Shown here: in pieces, positions 33,610 to 42,094 of the stretch | Position numbering within the stretch: the stretch's first letter is position 1 | Layout: each line of letters opens with the position of its first letter | From: Oscillibacter sp. | GTDB lineage: Bacteria; Bacillota; Clostridia; Oscillospirales; Oscillospiraceae | Length of the DNA: 64,000 bases | Direction of reading: 5' to 3' | NCBI RefSeq assembly: GCF_028693505.1 | Contig: NZ_JAQUVF010000006.1 | Location: 19,713 to 83,712, forward strand | Notes under the pieces: model-generated | Told to the model about the DNA's origin: nothing | The model's database searches: none | The model's input: only the letters and a program-made list of their open reading frames with translations | Made by a program: the position numbers and the translations under genes

Positions 33610-36063
33610 TCATTTGGTAATCAGCAGCTTGTTGTTTTCCATGAACAGCTTTGCCGTGTCGCCCTCTTTTAAGGTGCCGTCCAGCATTCGTTCCGCAACG
33701 GCGTCCTCCACCATGCTCTGGATGGCCCGGCGCAGGGGACGGGCGCCGTATTTCGGGTCAAAGCCCTCCTTGGCAAGCGCGGCAACGGCCTCCTCGCCGG
33801 CATCCAGATGAATGCCCATGGCCTCCATCCGGGCGGAGACGGTTTTCAGCATCCGGCGGGCCACCTCCTGAATGTCTGCCTCCGTCAGAGCGCGGAATAC
33901 GATGATGTCGTCGATACGGTTCAAAAACTCAGGACGGAAGGTTTGGTGCAGCTCCGCGAGGACCGTTTCCTTGGCCCGGGCGAAGCGCTTTTCGGCGTCC
34001 GATTCGATGTGCTCGTCCGCAGAGAAGCCCAGCTTCGCGCCCGCGGCGGTCAGGGTCTTGGCGCCGAGGTTGCTGGTCATGACGATGACCGTGTTTTTGA
34101 AATCGATCATCCGCCCCTGAGAATCGGTGATCCGGCCGTCGTCCAAAATCTGGAGCAGCACGTTCCACACATCCTCGTGGGCCTTTTCAATTTCGTCAAA
34201 CAGCACCACGGAATAGGGCTTGCGCCGGACCTTCTCCGTCAGCTGTCCGCCCTCGTCATAGCCCACATAGCCCGGGGGAGAGCCGATGAGGCGGGAGACG
34301 GTGTGCCGCTCCATATATTCGGACATGTCAATGCGGATCATGGTGCTCTCGTCGCCGAACATGGCCTCCGCCAGAGATTTGCAAAGCTCCGTCTTGCCCA
34401 CGCCCGTGGGTCCGAGAAAAAGGAAGGAGCCGATGGGGCGCTTGGGGTCCTTCAAGCCCACCCGGCCCCGGCGGATGGCCCGGGCCACGGCGGTCACGGC
34501 TTCGTCCTGCCCCACCACACGCGCATGGAGGGTGTCCTCCATGTGCAAAAGCCGCGCGCCCTCATCCTCCGTGAGACGGGTGACGGGGATGCCTGTCCAG
34601 CCGGACACCACGGCGGCGATATCCTCCGCGGTGACAGGGCGGTGCCTGGCGTTGTTTTTGCGGCGTTTGCTGCGCTCCTGCTCCGCCTGATCCTGATAGT
34701 TTCGCTCGATATCCCGCAGCTGGGCGGCAGTTTCATAGTCCTGCCGGGCGATGGCCTCGTCCTTGTCCTTTGTGAGCGATGCGATCTTTTCCTCCAGACT
34801 CTTCAGCTCCGGGGAGATCTCCTCCACCTCCATGCGGACCCGGCTGGCGGCCTCGTCCATCAAATCGATGGCCTTATCCGGCAGGAAACGGTCGTTGATA
34901 TAGCGGCTGGAGAGCGTCACGGCGGCGGAGAGGGCCTCGTCGGTGATTTGCAGCTTGTGATGCTGCTCGTACCGCTCCCGCAGACCCTTCAAAATCTCCA
35001 GAGACGCCTCCTGACTGGGTTCGCCCACCTGCACGGGCTGGAAGCGCCGCTCCAGCGCCGCGTCCTTTTCGATATACTTGCGATATTCGTTCAGCGTGGT
35101 GGCCCCCACGACCTGAATTTCGCCCCGGCCGAGGGCGGGCTTGATGATGTTGGCGGCGTCCACCGCGCCCTCGGCGGAGCCGGCGCCCACAATGGTGTGC
35201 AGCTCATCAATAAAGAGAATCACGTCGCCGCAGCGCCGGACCTCCTCCAAAACTTTTTTGATCCGCTCTTCAAATTCGCCCCGGTACTTGGTGCCTGCCA
35301 CCATGCCGGAGAGGTCCAGGGACAAAATGCGCTTATCCAGCAGCTCGTCGGGCACGTCGCCCAGAACGATTTTCTGGGCCAGACCCTCCGCGATGGCGGT
35401 CTTGCCAACGCCCGGCTCGCCGATGAGGCAGGGGTTGTTTTTCGTGCGGCGGGAGAGAATTTGAATGACTCGCTGAATTTCGCGCTCCCGCCCGATCACG
35501 GGGTCCAGCTTGCCGGCGCGGGCGTCGGCGGTGAGGTCCCGGGTGAATTCCCGCAGGGTCTTGGTTTTCCCGCTGTCCTCCTTGACGGCGGGGTTTGCTT
35601 TGGCCTCCGCCGCCTTGCCCCGGGGCGTCTCATTCAGCTTTTGCATGAGGGCGGTGTACAGGCGGCGGCCGTCGATCCCGGCGGTGCGCAGAATGCGCAC
35701 GGCCATGTTGTTGCCCTCCCGCAAAAGGCCCGCCAGCAGATGCTCTGTGCCCACATAGTTGTACCCGCCCCGAAGGGAATCCTCCATGGCGATCTCCACC
35801 ACCCGCTTGGCCCGGGGGGTGAGACCCTGGGCCGGGTTGCTGCCGGGCAGTCCCGCGCCCACGCTTTTTTTGATGATCTCCACGATCATCTCATCGGTGA
35901 GACCTGCCTCGGTGAGAACGGTATGGGCCATGCCGTCCCCCTCCCGGGCTAATCCCAGCAGCAGATGCTCCGTGCCCACGTATCCGTGGCCCAGCTCGCC
36001 CGCCGCCTCCTGAGAAAGCCGCAGGGCTTCCTCGGCTCTGGGGGTGAATTTATTTTCATTCAT
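33610..36063 (-). CDS. clpC: ATP-dependent Clp protease ATPase ClpC
   Basis: The ATG at 36063 follows GAAGGCG and gives 817 residues. Two Clp-N repeats ([12 protein letters not shown] and [12 protein letters not shown]) lead to AAA domain 1 (Walker [14 protein letters not shown], Walker [10 protein letters not shown]). A UVR-containing linker ([20 protein letters not shown]) precedes AAA domain 2 (Walker [24 protein letters not shown]). This is ClpC, the HSP100 unfoldase that feeds ClpP and normally needs an adaptor such as MecA or McsB. It ends the CtsR-controlled operon. Confidence 0.95.
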   Translation of the reverse strand: MNENKFTPRAEEALRLSQEAAGELGHGYVGTEHLLLGLAREGDGMAHTVLTEAGLTDEMIVEIIKKSVGAGLPGSNPAQGLTPRAKRVVEIAMEDSLRGGYNYVGTEHLLAGLLREGNNMAVRILRTAGIDGRRLYTALMQKLNETPRGKAAEAKANPAVKEDSGKTKTLREFTRDLTADARAGKLDPVIGREREIQRVIQILSRRTKNNPCLIGEPGVGKTAIAEGLAQKIVLGDVPDELLDKRILSLDLSGMVAGTKYRGEFEERIKKVLEEVRRCGDVILFIDELHTIVGAGSAEGAVDAANIIKPALGRGEIQVVGATTLNEYRKYIEKDAALERRFQPVQVGEPSQEASLEILKGLRERYEQHHKLQITDEALSAAVTLSSRYINDRFLPDKAIDLMDEAASRVRMEVEEISPELKSLEEKIASLTKDKDEAIARQDYETAAQLRDIERNYQDQAEQERSKRRKNNARHRPVTAEDIAAVVSGWTGIPVTRLTEDEGARLLHMEDTLHARVVGQDEAVTAVARAIRRGRVGLKDPKRPIGSFLFLGPTGVGKTELCKSLAEAMFGDESTMIRIDMSEYMERHTVSRLIGSPPGYVGYDEGGQLTEKVRRKPYSVVLFDEIEKAHEDVWNVLLQILDDGRITDSQGRMIDFKNTVIVMTSNLGAKTLTAAGAKLGFSADEHIESDAEKRFARAKETVLAELHQTFRPEFLNRIDDIIVFRALTEADIQEVARRMLKTVSARMEAMGIHLDAGEEAVAALAKEGFDPKYGARPLRRAIQSMVEDAVAERMLDGTLKEGDTAKLFMENNKLLITK

Positions 36064-36105
36064 GTGCGTCGCCTTCTTTCTCACTGGTACAGGAAGGAGG
36101 AGCGC

Positions 36106-36612
36106 TTACGCGCGCTCTTTCTTCTCCTTGTGCTGCGCCTCCAGCTGGTGAATCTCGTCCCGCAGCTTGGCGGCCTGTTCAAAATTTTCGGTATGGACGG
36201 CCTTCTTCATCTCCAGCCGCAGCGCGTTAAGCTCTCGCAGGTAGGAAAAGCGGCTTTGCTCTTGTGCGTCCACCAGATCGGCGGAGTCTGTTTGCTCGGC
36301 CTGCTCCGCCTCCTTCTCCGCGCCAAGGGCGGGCATGTCGGCGAAGAAATCGTCAAAGGGGTCCTCCAGCAGCCAGCCCTTCCGGGCGGAGAGGAGCGGC
36401 TGGGGGGAGAAGAAATTTTCCAGAAAGCCGCCGCCGAAAAAGCGGTCCCCAAAGAAATTTTCCATCATGCGCCGACTCTGGGCCGCAACGCGCTGGGTTA
36501 AACCCAGCTTTTCCGCGCATTCGCTGCAAAGATGTTTTTCCGTGACCTTTCCGTTGATGTTGCTCTGATAAAGAAAGGTAACTTCATTCTTGCCACAATT
36601 CTCGCATTTCAT
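36106..36612 (-). CDS. mcsA: McsA-type UVR-domain zinc protein
   Basis: The ATG at 36612 lies 9 bp after AGGAGG. The 168-residue protein has two CxxC pairs in the first 35 residues (CENCGKNE and LCSECAEKLG), a variable acidic middle and a C-terminal UVR motif (NALRLEMKKAVHTENFEQAAKLRDEI). In B. subtilis McsA activates the arginine kinase McsB and both modulate CtsR. Here clpC follows 42 bp downstream with no mcsB between, so McsA must act without a neighbouring kinase. Confidence 0.9.
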   Translation of the reverse strand: MKCENCGKNEVTFLYQSNINGKVTEKHLCSECAEKLGLTQRVAAQSRRMMENFFGDRFFGGGFLENFFSPQPLLSARKGWLLEDPFDDFFADMPALGAEKEAEQAEQTDSADLVDAQEQSRFSYLRELNALRLEMKKAVHTENFEQAAKLRDEIHQLEAQHKEKKERA

Positions 36613-36670
36613 AATCAAAAACCTCCTGTATCCGCATATAAATGTGAACTGAATTCAATGGGCCGTTTCC

Positions 36671-37126
36671 TCAGAGGATCTGAAGGATCAGCACCTGCTT
36701 GAGGATGTCGGCACGGACGCCGTCTCGAAGCGCCCGGGGCACGGCCCTCAGCGCCCGGTCGCCCACGGCGGCCAGCAGCGCCTGCCCAATCTCCGGCGTC
36801 AGTGCGCCGGACTGCACCAGATTCTCCAGAATCGCCCGGACCGACTTGAGGTCCACCCCATCCCCCAGCGAGTTGATGACGTGCATCATCAGCATCTGCC
36901 GGTCCATCCGGACCCGGGTGATGCGGATGTACCCGTTGCCGCCCCTGCGGCTTTCCACCGCGTAGCCCCGCTCGGGAGAAAAGCGTGTGGACATCACATA
37001 GTTGATCTGGCTGGGCACGCAGTTGAAACGCTGGGCCAAATCGCTGCGCTGAACCTCCAGCACGCCGTCCTCCGCCGTCTCCAGACCGCTCTGGAGAAAG
37101 TCGGCGATCAAATCCGAAATTCCCAC
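36671..37126 (-). CDS. ctsR: Heat-shock repressor CtsR
   Basis: The GTG at 37126 gives 151 residues starting VGISDLIADFLQ, matching CtsR N-termini, with AAAGGGA upstream; the longer frame to 37249 crosses the promoter and is not coding. RFNCVPSQINYVMSTRFSPERGYAVESRRGGNGYIRI contains the winged helix and the glycine-rich wing that senses heat. CtsR represses clp genes through heptad repeats, which are present upstream. Confidence 0.93.
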   Translation of the reverse strand: MGISDLIADFLQSGLETAEDGVLEVQRSDLAQRFNCVPSQINYVMSTRFSPERGYAVESRRGGNGYIRITRVRMDRQMLMMHVINSLGDGVDLKSVRAILENLVQSGALTPEIGQALLAAVGDRALRAVPRALRDGVRADILKQVLILQIL

Positions 37127-37193
37127 CGGTCGACCATCCCTTTCTATAAAAATCAAATTGACTTTGACTTTCCTTAACCTTCGTTCTGACGCC

Positions 37194-37247
37194 AGTATAG
37201 CACGGCCTTCCGGAAAGTCAAGAGGTACTTTTTGACTTTCTTTGACC
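37194..37247 (-). promoter_or_regulatory. ctsR promoter and CtsR operator
   Basis: On the minus strand TTGACT and TATACT are 16 bp apart (37194-37221). Ten bases upstream, GGTCAAAGAAAGTCAAA (37231-37247) fits the CtsR consensus of tandem GGTCAAA-like heptads with a 3-nt spacer. A further GTCAAAGTCAA-like stretch lies in the leader at about 37157-37167. Confidence 0.85.
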
Positions 37248-37378
37248 AATATGAAAACAATTTGTGAACGGGATTACGAAGCTTTCCGAGGGCTTCGCTA
37301 TTTTTTTAAAGGGAATGGCTTGCTTTTTTCAAATTGTATGGTACAATGAAAAACACAAATCTTATGGAGGTGCTTCCC

Positions 37379-37552
37379 ATGGCTTATAAAATTACTTCTG
37401 CCTGCGTGAGCTGTGGCTCCTGCGCGGACGCTTGCCCCGCCGGTGCTATCAGCCAGGGTGATGACCTGTACGTCATCGATGCTGCCGCTTGCCTGGACTG
37501 CGGTTCTTGCTGCGACACTTGCCCCAACGGCGCCATCGTTCCCGAGGAATAA
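37379..37552 (+). CDS. 2[4Fe-4S] ferredoxin
   Basis: The ATG at 37379 follows GGAGGTG. The 57-residue protein has two cysteine motifs, CVSCGSCADACP and CLDCGSCCDTCP, each ligating three irons of one cluster and the fourth iron of the other. It is a clostridial-type low-potential electron carrier. An extra Cys in the second motif (GSCC) is common in this group. It is monocistronic. Confidence 0.95.
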   Translation: MAYKITSACVSCGSCADACPAGAISQGDDLYVIDAAACLDCGSCCDTCPNGAIVPEE

Positions 37553-37569
37553 TTTCAGAGGGATACATA

Positions 37570-37608
37570 AACACACCGTAAGCTCTGCTTGCGGTGTGTT
37601 TTGTTTTC
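37570..37608 (+). terminator. Ferredoxin terminator
   Basis: A 14-bp stem with a 3-nt loop (ACACACCGTAAGC and complement with one G-T pair) is followed by TTGTTTT. Confidence 0.85.
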
Positions 37609-37617
37609 GACTATAAT
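37589..37617 (+). promoter_or_regulatory. Promoter of trmN6-like/rsmI operon
   Basis: TTGCGG and TATAAT are 17 bp apart, overlapping the ferredoxin terminator. Transcription would start near 37624, with a small GACCCTCG/CGAGGGTC hairpin at 37647-37667 in the leader. Confidence 0.6.
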
Positions 37618-37714
37618 AGCATCAGTTGACAAAGAAAAACCGTGGAGACCCTCGTCAACCGAGGGTCCCTGCGAAACGGTAAAACATCCAACAGCCGGGA
37701 AGGGGGCGAGCGCG

Positions 37715-38443
37715 ACGGAGCACTGGGAATTTTTAAAGCCCGACGGGTATCGGTTTGTCTATGACGACACGCTGTTCCGTCCGGGCACGGACACCTTTTT
37801 GCTCTCCTCGCTGCCCCGGCTGCGGCCGGGTCTGCGGGTGTGCGATTTGGGCTGCGGCACCGGCCTTTTGTGTTTGCTGCTGTTGCAGCGGGAAAAGGCG
37901 CTGCGCGTCACCGGGGTGGAGGTGCAGGGCGCGGCGGTTTCCCTTGCGGAGCGGGCCGCCGAAAAAAATGGTCTCACGGACCGACTTTCCTTTTTTCAGG
38001 GCGATCTGAGGGCGGCCCCACTTACAGCGGGCGCTTTCGATCTGGTGGTGTGCAATCCGCCCTATTATCCCGTGGGCAGCGGGCGTCTTTCGCAAGCGGA
38101 CGCGCTGCGCACGGCCCGATCGGAGCTTCACTGCACGCTGGAGGAGGTGGGGAAGGCGGCGGCACGGCTTCTCCGCTGGGGCGGGAGCTTTTGCCTTTGT
38201 CACAAGCCGGAGCGGCTTTGCGACGTGCTTTGCACCCTGCGCCAGGCCGGACTGGAACCTAAGCGGCTCCGCTTTGTCGCAAAGACCTCGGGCGCCGCGC
38301 CGTCGCTACTTTTGGTGGAGGGACGCCGGGGCGGAAAGCCGGGACTGACGGTGGAACCACCGTTGCTTTTGCAGACGCCAGAGGGCCTTCCCACGGCGGA
38401 ACTGGACGCCATTTATTTTCGAACACAGGAGGACGCGCTATGA
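37715..38443 (+). CDS. tRNA1(Val) A37 N6-methyltransferase-like (TrmN6/YfiC)
   Basis: The protein has about 242 residues from an apparent ACG start at 37715. VCDLGCGTGLLCLLL is the SAM motif I and LVVCNPPYYPVG the NPPY catalytic motif of N6-adenine methyltransferases; DTLFRPGTDTFLLSS is the family N-terminal block. From the mapped promoter (start near 37624) to the block EHWEFLKPDGYRF there is no ATG, GTG, TTG or CTG in frame. AGGGGG lies 8 bp upstream of an ACG placed exactly where Met is expected. It overlaps rsmI by 4 bp, the usual YfiC-RsmI pairing. In-frame TTGs at 37589 and 37601 lie upstream of the predicted transcript. Confidence 0.82.
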   Translation, partial: TEHWEFLKPDGYRFVYDDTLFRPGTDTFLLSSLPRLRPGLRVCDLGCGTGLLCLLLLQREKALRVTGVEVQGAAVSLAERAAEKNGLTDRLSFFQGDLRAAPLTAGAFDLVVCNPPYYPVGSGRLSQADALRTARSELHCTLEEVGKAAARLLRWGGSFCLCHKPERLCDVLCTLRQAGLEPKRLRFVAKTSGAAPSLLLVEGRRGGKPGLTVEPPLLLQTPEGLPTAELDAIYFRTQEDAL

Positions 38444-39270
38444 GCGGTACACTGTATCTGGTTGCCACCCCCATCGGCAATCTGGGGGATTTTTCCATGC
38501 GGGCTGTGGAAACGCTGAAGAGCGTGGATTTTATCGCGGCGGAGGATACCCGGGTCTCCGTGAAGCTTTTAAACCATTTTGCCATCAAGCAGCCCATGGT
38601 GAGCTATCACGAGCATAACCATGTCTCCGCGGGGCAAAGCATCCTCGAGCGCTTGCTGGCGGGGGAATCCTGCGCGCTGGTGACGGACGCCGGGACGCCT
38701 GCCGTCTCGGACCCCGGAGAGGATTTGGTGCGCCTGTGCGCGGAAAACGGCGTGGAGGTGCTGTCCATCCCCGGTTGCTGCGCGGCGGTGAATGCGCTGG
38801 CGGTCAGCGGCCTGCCCACGGGCCGGTTTACCTTCGAGGGGTTTTTGACGGTCAATAAAAAGAGCCGGCGGGAGCATCTGGATTCCTTGAAAAACGAGGA
38901 GCGCACCATGCTCTTCCATGAGGCGCCCCACAAGCTGAAAACCACCTTGGAGGACCTGCTTTCAGCCTTTGGGCCGGAGCGGCGGATCGCCCTTTGCCGG
39001 GAGCTGACCAAGCTCCACGAGACCACCCTGCGCTGTACGCTGGGCGAGGCCGTGGACTACTACGCCGAAAACGCGCCCAAGGGGGAATATGTGCTGGTGG
39101 TAGCCGGGGCGGAAAAGCAGCAGGAGACCGTGGTCACGCTGGAGGACGCGGTGGCGCAGGTGCTGTCCCTCAAGGAGCAGGGGTATCGCCTCAAGGACGC
39201 GGCCAAGGAGGTGGCGGAGCACACCGGACTTTCCAAAAACGAGCTGTACGCCGCCGCACTGGAAACATAA
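38440..39270 (+). CDS. rsmI: 16S rRNA (cytidine1402-2'-O)-methyltransferase RsmI
   Basis: The 276-residue protein begins GTLYLVATPIGNLGDFSMRAVETL and has AAEDTRVSVKLLNHF, VTDAGTPAVSDPG and FEGFL, the standard RsmI (YraL) tetrapyrrole-methylase-fold signatures. With RsmH it makes m4Cm1402 in the ribosomal P site. The C-terminal LKDAAKEVAEHTGLSKNELY is the usual helix-turn-helix-like tail. It is translationally coupled to the upstream gene. Confidence 0.94.
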   Translation: MSGTLYLVATPIGNLGDFSMRAVETLKSVDFIAAEDTRVSVKLLNHFAIKQPMVSYHEHNHVSAGQSILERLLAGESCALVTDAGTPAVSDPGEDLVRLCAENGVEVLSIPGCCAAVNALAVSGLPTGRFTFEGFLTVNKKSRREHLDSLKNEERTMLFHEAPHKLKTTLEDLLSAFGPERRIALCRELTKLHETTLRCTLGEAVDYYAENAPKGEYVLVVAGAEKQQETVVTLEDAVAQVLSLKEQGYRLKDAAKEVAEHTGLSKNELYAAALET

Positions 39271-39280
39271 CACATCGCAT

Positions 39281-39326
39281 AAAAGCACAGCTCCCGGCGC
39301 TTTCGCGCCGGGAGCTGTGCTTTTTT
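39281..39326. terminator. Terminator between rsmI and abrB
   Basis: A 20-bp stem (AAAAGCACAGCTCCCGGCGC and complement) with a 4-nt loop ends in TTTTTT. It serves both converging genes. Confidence 0.9.
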
Positions 39327-39333
39327 CGGTAAT

Positions 39334-39576
39334 TTACAGACCCTTCAATTCCTTCAGGCACTTGGGGCAGATGTTCTTGTCTTTAAAAAGCGTGATGTCC
39401 TTGCTGCTGTCGCAGAAAATACAGCTGGGTCTGTATTTTTTCAGAATGACGGACGCACCTTCCACATAGATTTCCAATGCGTCCTTCTCTGCAATGTCCA
39501 ACGTACGGCGCATTTCAATTGGAAGCACGATCCGCCCCAGCTCGTCCACCTTACGTACAATTCCCGTTGATTTCAC
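39334..39576 (-). CDS. abrB: AbrB-family transition-state regulator with zinc-ribbon-like tail
   Basis: The 80-residue protein has an N-terminal swapped-hairpin domain MKSTGIVRKVDELGRIVLPIEMRRTLDI, nearly identical to B. subtilis AbrB. The C-terminus differs: CIFCDSSKDITLFKDKNICPKCLKEL has two CxxC pairs and may bind zinc, whereas B. subtilis AbrB has no such ribbon. AbrB represses stationary-phase and sporulation genes and is itself repressed by Spo0A~P. A TGTCGAA site overlaps the promoter. Confidence 0.9.
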   Translation of the reverse strand: MKSTGIVRKVDELGRIVLPIEMRRTLDIAEKDALEIYVEGASVILKKYRPSCIFCDSSKDITLFKDKNICPKCLKELKGL

Positions 39577-39609
39577 AGTGTGTCTCCTTTATTACATATT
39601 TAGCATGCT

Positions 39610-39643
39610 TTCGACAATATCATAAATTCCCATGATATGTCAA
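39610..39643 (-). promoter_or_regulatory. abrB promoter with candidate Spo0A box
   Basis: On the minus strand TTGACA (39638-39643) and TATTGT (39614-39619) are 18 bp apart. The 0A-box core TGTCGAA (39610-39616) overlaps the -10, a repressing position. This matches the known Spo0A repression of abrB. Confidence 0.6.
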
Positions 39644-39712
39644 TTACCAGCAAAGGAAATTAAAACTAAATTCATAAATTTGTAAAATATAGGAAAATGG
39701 AGATGGATAATT

Positions 39713-40289
39713 ATGGCAATGTCCTGGGTGTGGACGGGAATGGTGGTGCTTTCGCTGATCTTCGGCGTGGCCACCGGCAATCTGGACGCGGTGGCCTCTG
39801 CGGCGCTCACGGGGGCGGACTCTGCCATTCGGCTGAGTCTGTCCATGGCGGGCGTACTGTGTCTTTGGACGGGCGTCATGGAGATCATGAACGTCTGCGG
39901 ACTCTCCAGTGGCCTTGCCCGGGCCTTTCGCCCGATTTTGCGCCGCCTGCTGCCAAATGCCTGCAAGGATTCGGAGACGCTGGCTGCGGTCTCCGCCAAC
40001 GTTTCGGCCAATTTGCTGGGGCTTGGCAACGCCGCTGGGGATTCGGGCGGCCCGCCGCATGGCCGTGGGCTGCGGGGGCGTTGCCAGCAACGAGCTTTGT
40101 ATGCTGGTGGTGCTGAACACCGCCTCCATCCAGCTGCTGCCGGCCACCGTGGCCTCCGTCCGCGCCGCGGCGGGGTGCGCCACCCCCTTTGATATTTTGC
40201 CGGCGGTATGGCTTTCCTCCGTTTTGTCTGTGGCGGTGGGGCTGCTCGCTGCCCGGGTGCTTGCCCGCCGGGAAAGGAGTCGGGTGTGA
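39713..40289 (+). pseudogene. spmA: Spore maturation protein A, frameshifted
   Basis: Frame 1 starts at 39713 (MAMSWVWTGMVVLSLIFG) and encodes SpmA up to SANLLGLGNAA near 40035, then runs into unrelated residues and stops at 40192. The remaining SpmA sequence (ATPLGIRAARRM to GLLAARVL, ending at 40289) lies in the next frame. The junction reads AACGCCGCTGGGG where AACGCCGCCACGCCGCTGGGG would restore the family's GNAATPLG, so an 8-bp tandem unit (ACGCCGCC) seems to have been lost. SpmA and SpmB are membrane proteins needed for full dehydration of the spore core. The stop overlaps the spmB start. Confidence 0.85.
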
Positions 40290-40807
40290 ATTTTAGTTCT
40301 CTGGTGCTCCCGGTGCTGCTGGCCGCCGTGGCGGTGTGGGGAATGGGCCACCGGGTGGATGTATACGGCGCGCTGACCCACGGCGCGGGGGAAGGCCTGA
40401 CCGTCCTGCTGCGCATTATCCCGGCGCTGGTGGGGCTGCTGACCGCCGTTGCCATGTTTCGTGCCTCCGGGGCCATGGAGTGGCTCTCCCAGCTGTGCGC
40501 ACCGGTCTTGGGGTTTTTGGGCGTGCCGCCGGAGACCACGCCGCTCATGCTCATTCGTCCCATCTCCGGCAACGGCGCGCTGGCGGTGGGCACCGATCTC
40601 ATGTCCGCCTACGGGCCGGACAGCTACATCGGCCGTGTGGCGGCAGTGATGCTGGGCAGCACGGAGACCACGTTTTACACCATTGCCGTCTACTTCGGGT
40701 CCGCCGGAATCCACAAGACCCGGCATACGGTCCCGGCGGCGCTGGCGGCGGATCTCACGGGCTTCGTCGCCTCCGCCTTTGCCGTGCGGCTCTTCTTCGG
40801 AACCTGA
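40286..40807 (+). CDS. spmB: Spore maturation protein B
   Basis: The GTG at 40286 overlaps the spmA stop. The 173-residue membrane protein has about five helices and SpmB blocks GLTVLLRIIPALVGLLTAVAMFRASGAME, LMLIRPISGNGALAVGTDLM and MLGSTETTFYTIAVYFG, the nucleoside-transporter gate-like fold shared with SpmA. It works with SpmA in spore core dehydration. Translation is likely coupled to spmA, so the spmA frameshift could also lower SpmB. Confidence 0.92.
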   Translation: MNFSSLVLPVLLAAVAVWGMGHRVDVYGALTHGAGEGLTVLLRIIPALVGLLTAVAMFRASGAMEWLSQLCAPVLGFLGVPPETTPLMLIRPISGNGALAVGTDLMSAYGPDSYIGRVAAVMLGSTETTFYTIAVYFGSAGIHKTRHTVPAALAADLTGFVASAFAVRLFFGT

Positions 40808-40856
40808 GGGGACAAAAGAGGAGTCCGCCCCGCCTTCTTTCACGCAAAATACGGCG

Positions 40857-40885
40857 TTGACATCCTTTTTGGGGACGCATATACT
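40857..40885 (+). promoter_or_regulatory. Promoter of the aminotransferase gene
   Basis: TTGACA and TATACT are separated by 17 bp, 30 bp upstream of the start codon; a near-consensus housekeeping promoter. Confidence 0.8.
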
Positions 40886-40915
40886 GTGGTTATTCCAAAA
40901 AGGAGCGTGAGACCC

Positions 40916-42052
40916 ATGGAACTGACCTTAAACAGCGCCGTTCTCGGCGTGCAGCTTTCCGGCATCCGCCGGTTTACTTTTCTGGTGCGGGATACGCCCG
41001 GCGCCTGCGCCCTGACGATCGGGGAGCCGGACCTGAATACGCCCGACGTCATCAAGGACGCCGCCAAGGCGGCGCTGGACGACAACGACACCCACTATCC
41101 TCCCGGAAACGGCTACCCCTATATGCTGGAGGCCATTTCCGCGTTTGAGGCGAAGGCCCATGGGCTTCACTATTCTCCCGATGAGATCATCCTCACCATC
41201 GGCGCCACGGAGAGCCTGTTTCTCAGCCTCTCCACCGTGCTCAATCCCGGCGACGAGGTCATCATCCCCACGCCCGCCTTCAGCCTGTACGAGTCCATCA
41301 CCCAGCTGTGCCGGGGCGTTCCGGTGGCGCTGCCCACGGAGAAAAACCACTTCCAGATCGACCCGGAACAGCTGAAGGCGGCCATCACCCCCCGGACCAA
41401 GGCCGTCATCCTGACGTCGCCCAACAATCCCACCGGCTGCATTTACACCCGGGAAACACTGAACGCCATCCATGAAATTCTCAAAGACAAGCCCATCTTT
41501 GTCCTCTGCGACGACGTGTACCGGACGCTGGTCTATACCGGGGAATACCACAGTTTTTCCGAATATCAGGATATGCGGGATCGGATCATCGTCATCCAGA
41601 GCTTCTCCAAGCCCTATGCCATGACCGGCTGGCGGCTGGGGTACTGTCTGGCGGACGCGCCCATCCGGGACCGGATGCAGATTTTCCACCAGTACAGCGT
41701 GGTCTCCGCCCCCTCTTTTGTCCAGAGGGCCTGCGTGGCGGCGCTTGGGAGCGACACCCACGGCGTGGTGGAGATCTTCCGCAAGCGGAAGGAGTACGTG
41801 TACCGGCGGCTCAAGGACATGGGACTGGAGGTCCAGGAGCCGGAGGGGGCCTTCTACATGTTCATCAACATCCGCAAGTACGGCATGGACTCTTTGACCT
41901 TCTGTGAAAAAATGCTCCGGGAGGGGCTGGTGGGCCTGATTCCCGGCGTCTACTTCGGCACGGAGGGATACATGCGGCTCTCCTACTGCTATTCCGACGC
42001 GGATTTGAAAGAGGGGCTGGACCGGGTGGAGCGGTTTTTGCAAACGCTATAA
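40916..42052 (+). CDS. PLP-dependent aminotransferase, probable N-acetyl-LL-DAP aminotransferase
   Basis: The ATG at 40916 follows AAAGGAGCG and gives 378 residues. Fold-type I class I/II features are TIGEPDLNTPDVIKDAA, SPNNPTGCIYTRE, VLCDDVYRTLVY and SFSKPYAMTGWRLGY (PLP-binding Lys). In the acetylase branch of DAP synthesis PatA makes N-acetyl-LL-diaminopimelate. The neighbouring deacetylase and dapA-dapB-dapH genes make this the likely role, but the family is broad and the assignment rests on context. Confidence 0.85.
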   Translation: MELTLNSAVLGVQLSGIRRFTFLVRDTPGACALTIGEPDLNTPDVIKDAAKAALDDNDTHYPPGNGYPYMLEAISAFEAKAHGLHYSPDEIILTIGATESLFLSLSTVLNPGDEVIIPTPAFSLYESITQLCRGVPVALPTEKNHFQIDPEQLKAAITPRTKAVILTSPNNPTGCIYTRETLNAIHEILKDKPIFVLCDDVYRTLVYTGEYHSFSEYQDMRDRIIVIQSFSKPYAMTGWRLGYCLADAPIRDRMQIFHQYSVVSAPSFVQRACVAALGSDTHGVVEIFRKRKEYVYRRLKDMGLEVQEPEGAFYMFINIRKYGMDSLTFCEKMLREGLVGLIPGVYFGTEGYMRLSYCYSDADLKEGLDRVERFLQTL

Positions 42053-42090
42053 AAAATGAGGGGCATCCGAAAGGATGCCCCTCATTTTTT
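42051..42090. terminator. Bidirectional terminator between aminotransferase and deacetylase
   Basis: An 18-bp stem (AAAAAATGAGGGGCATCC and complement) with loop GAAA; T-runs on both strands. Confidence 0.92.
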
Positions 42091-42094
42091 GCGC

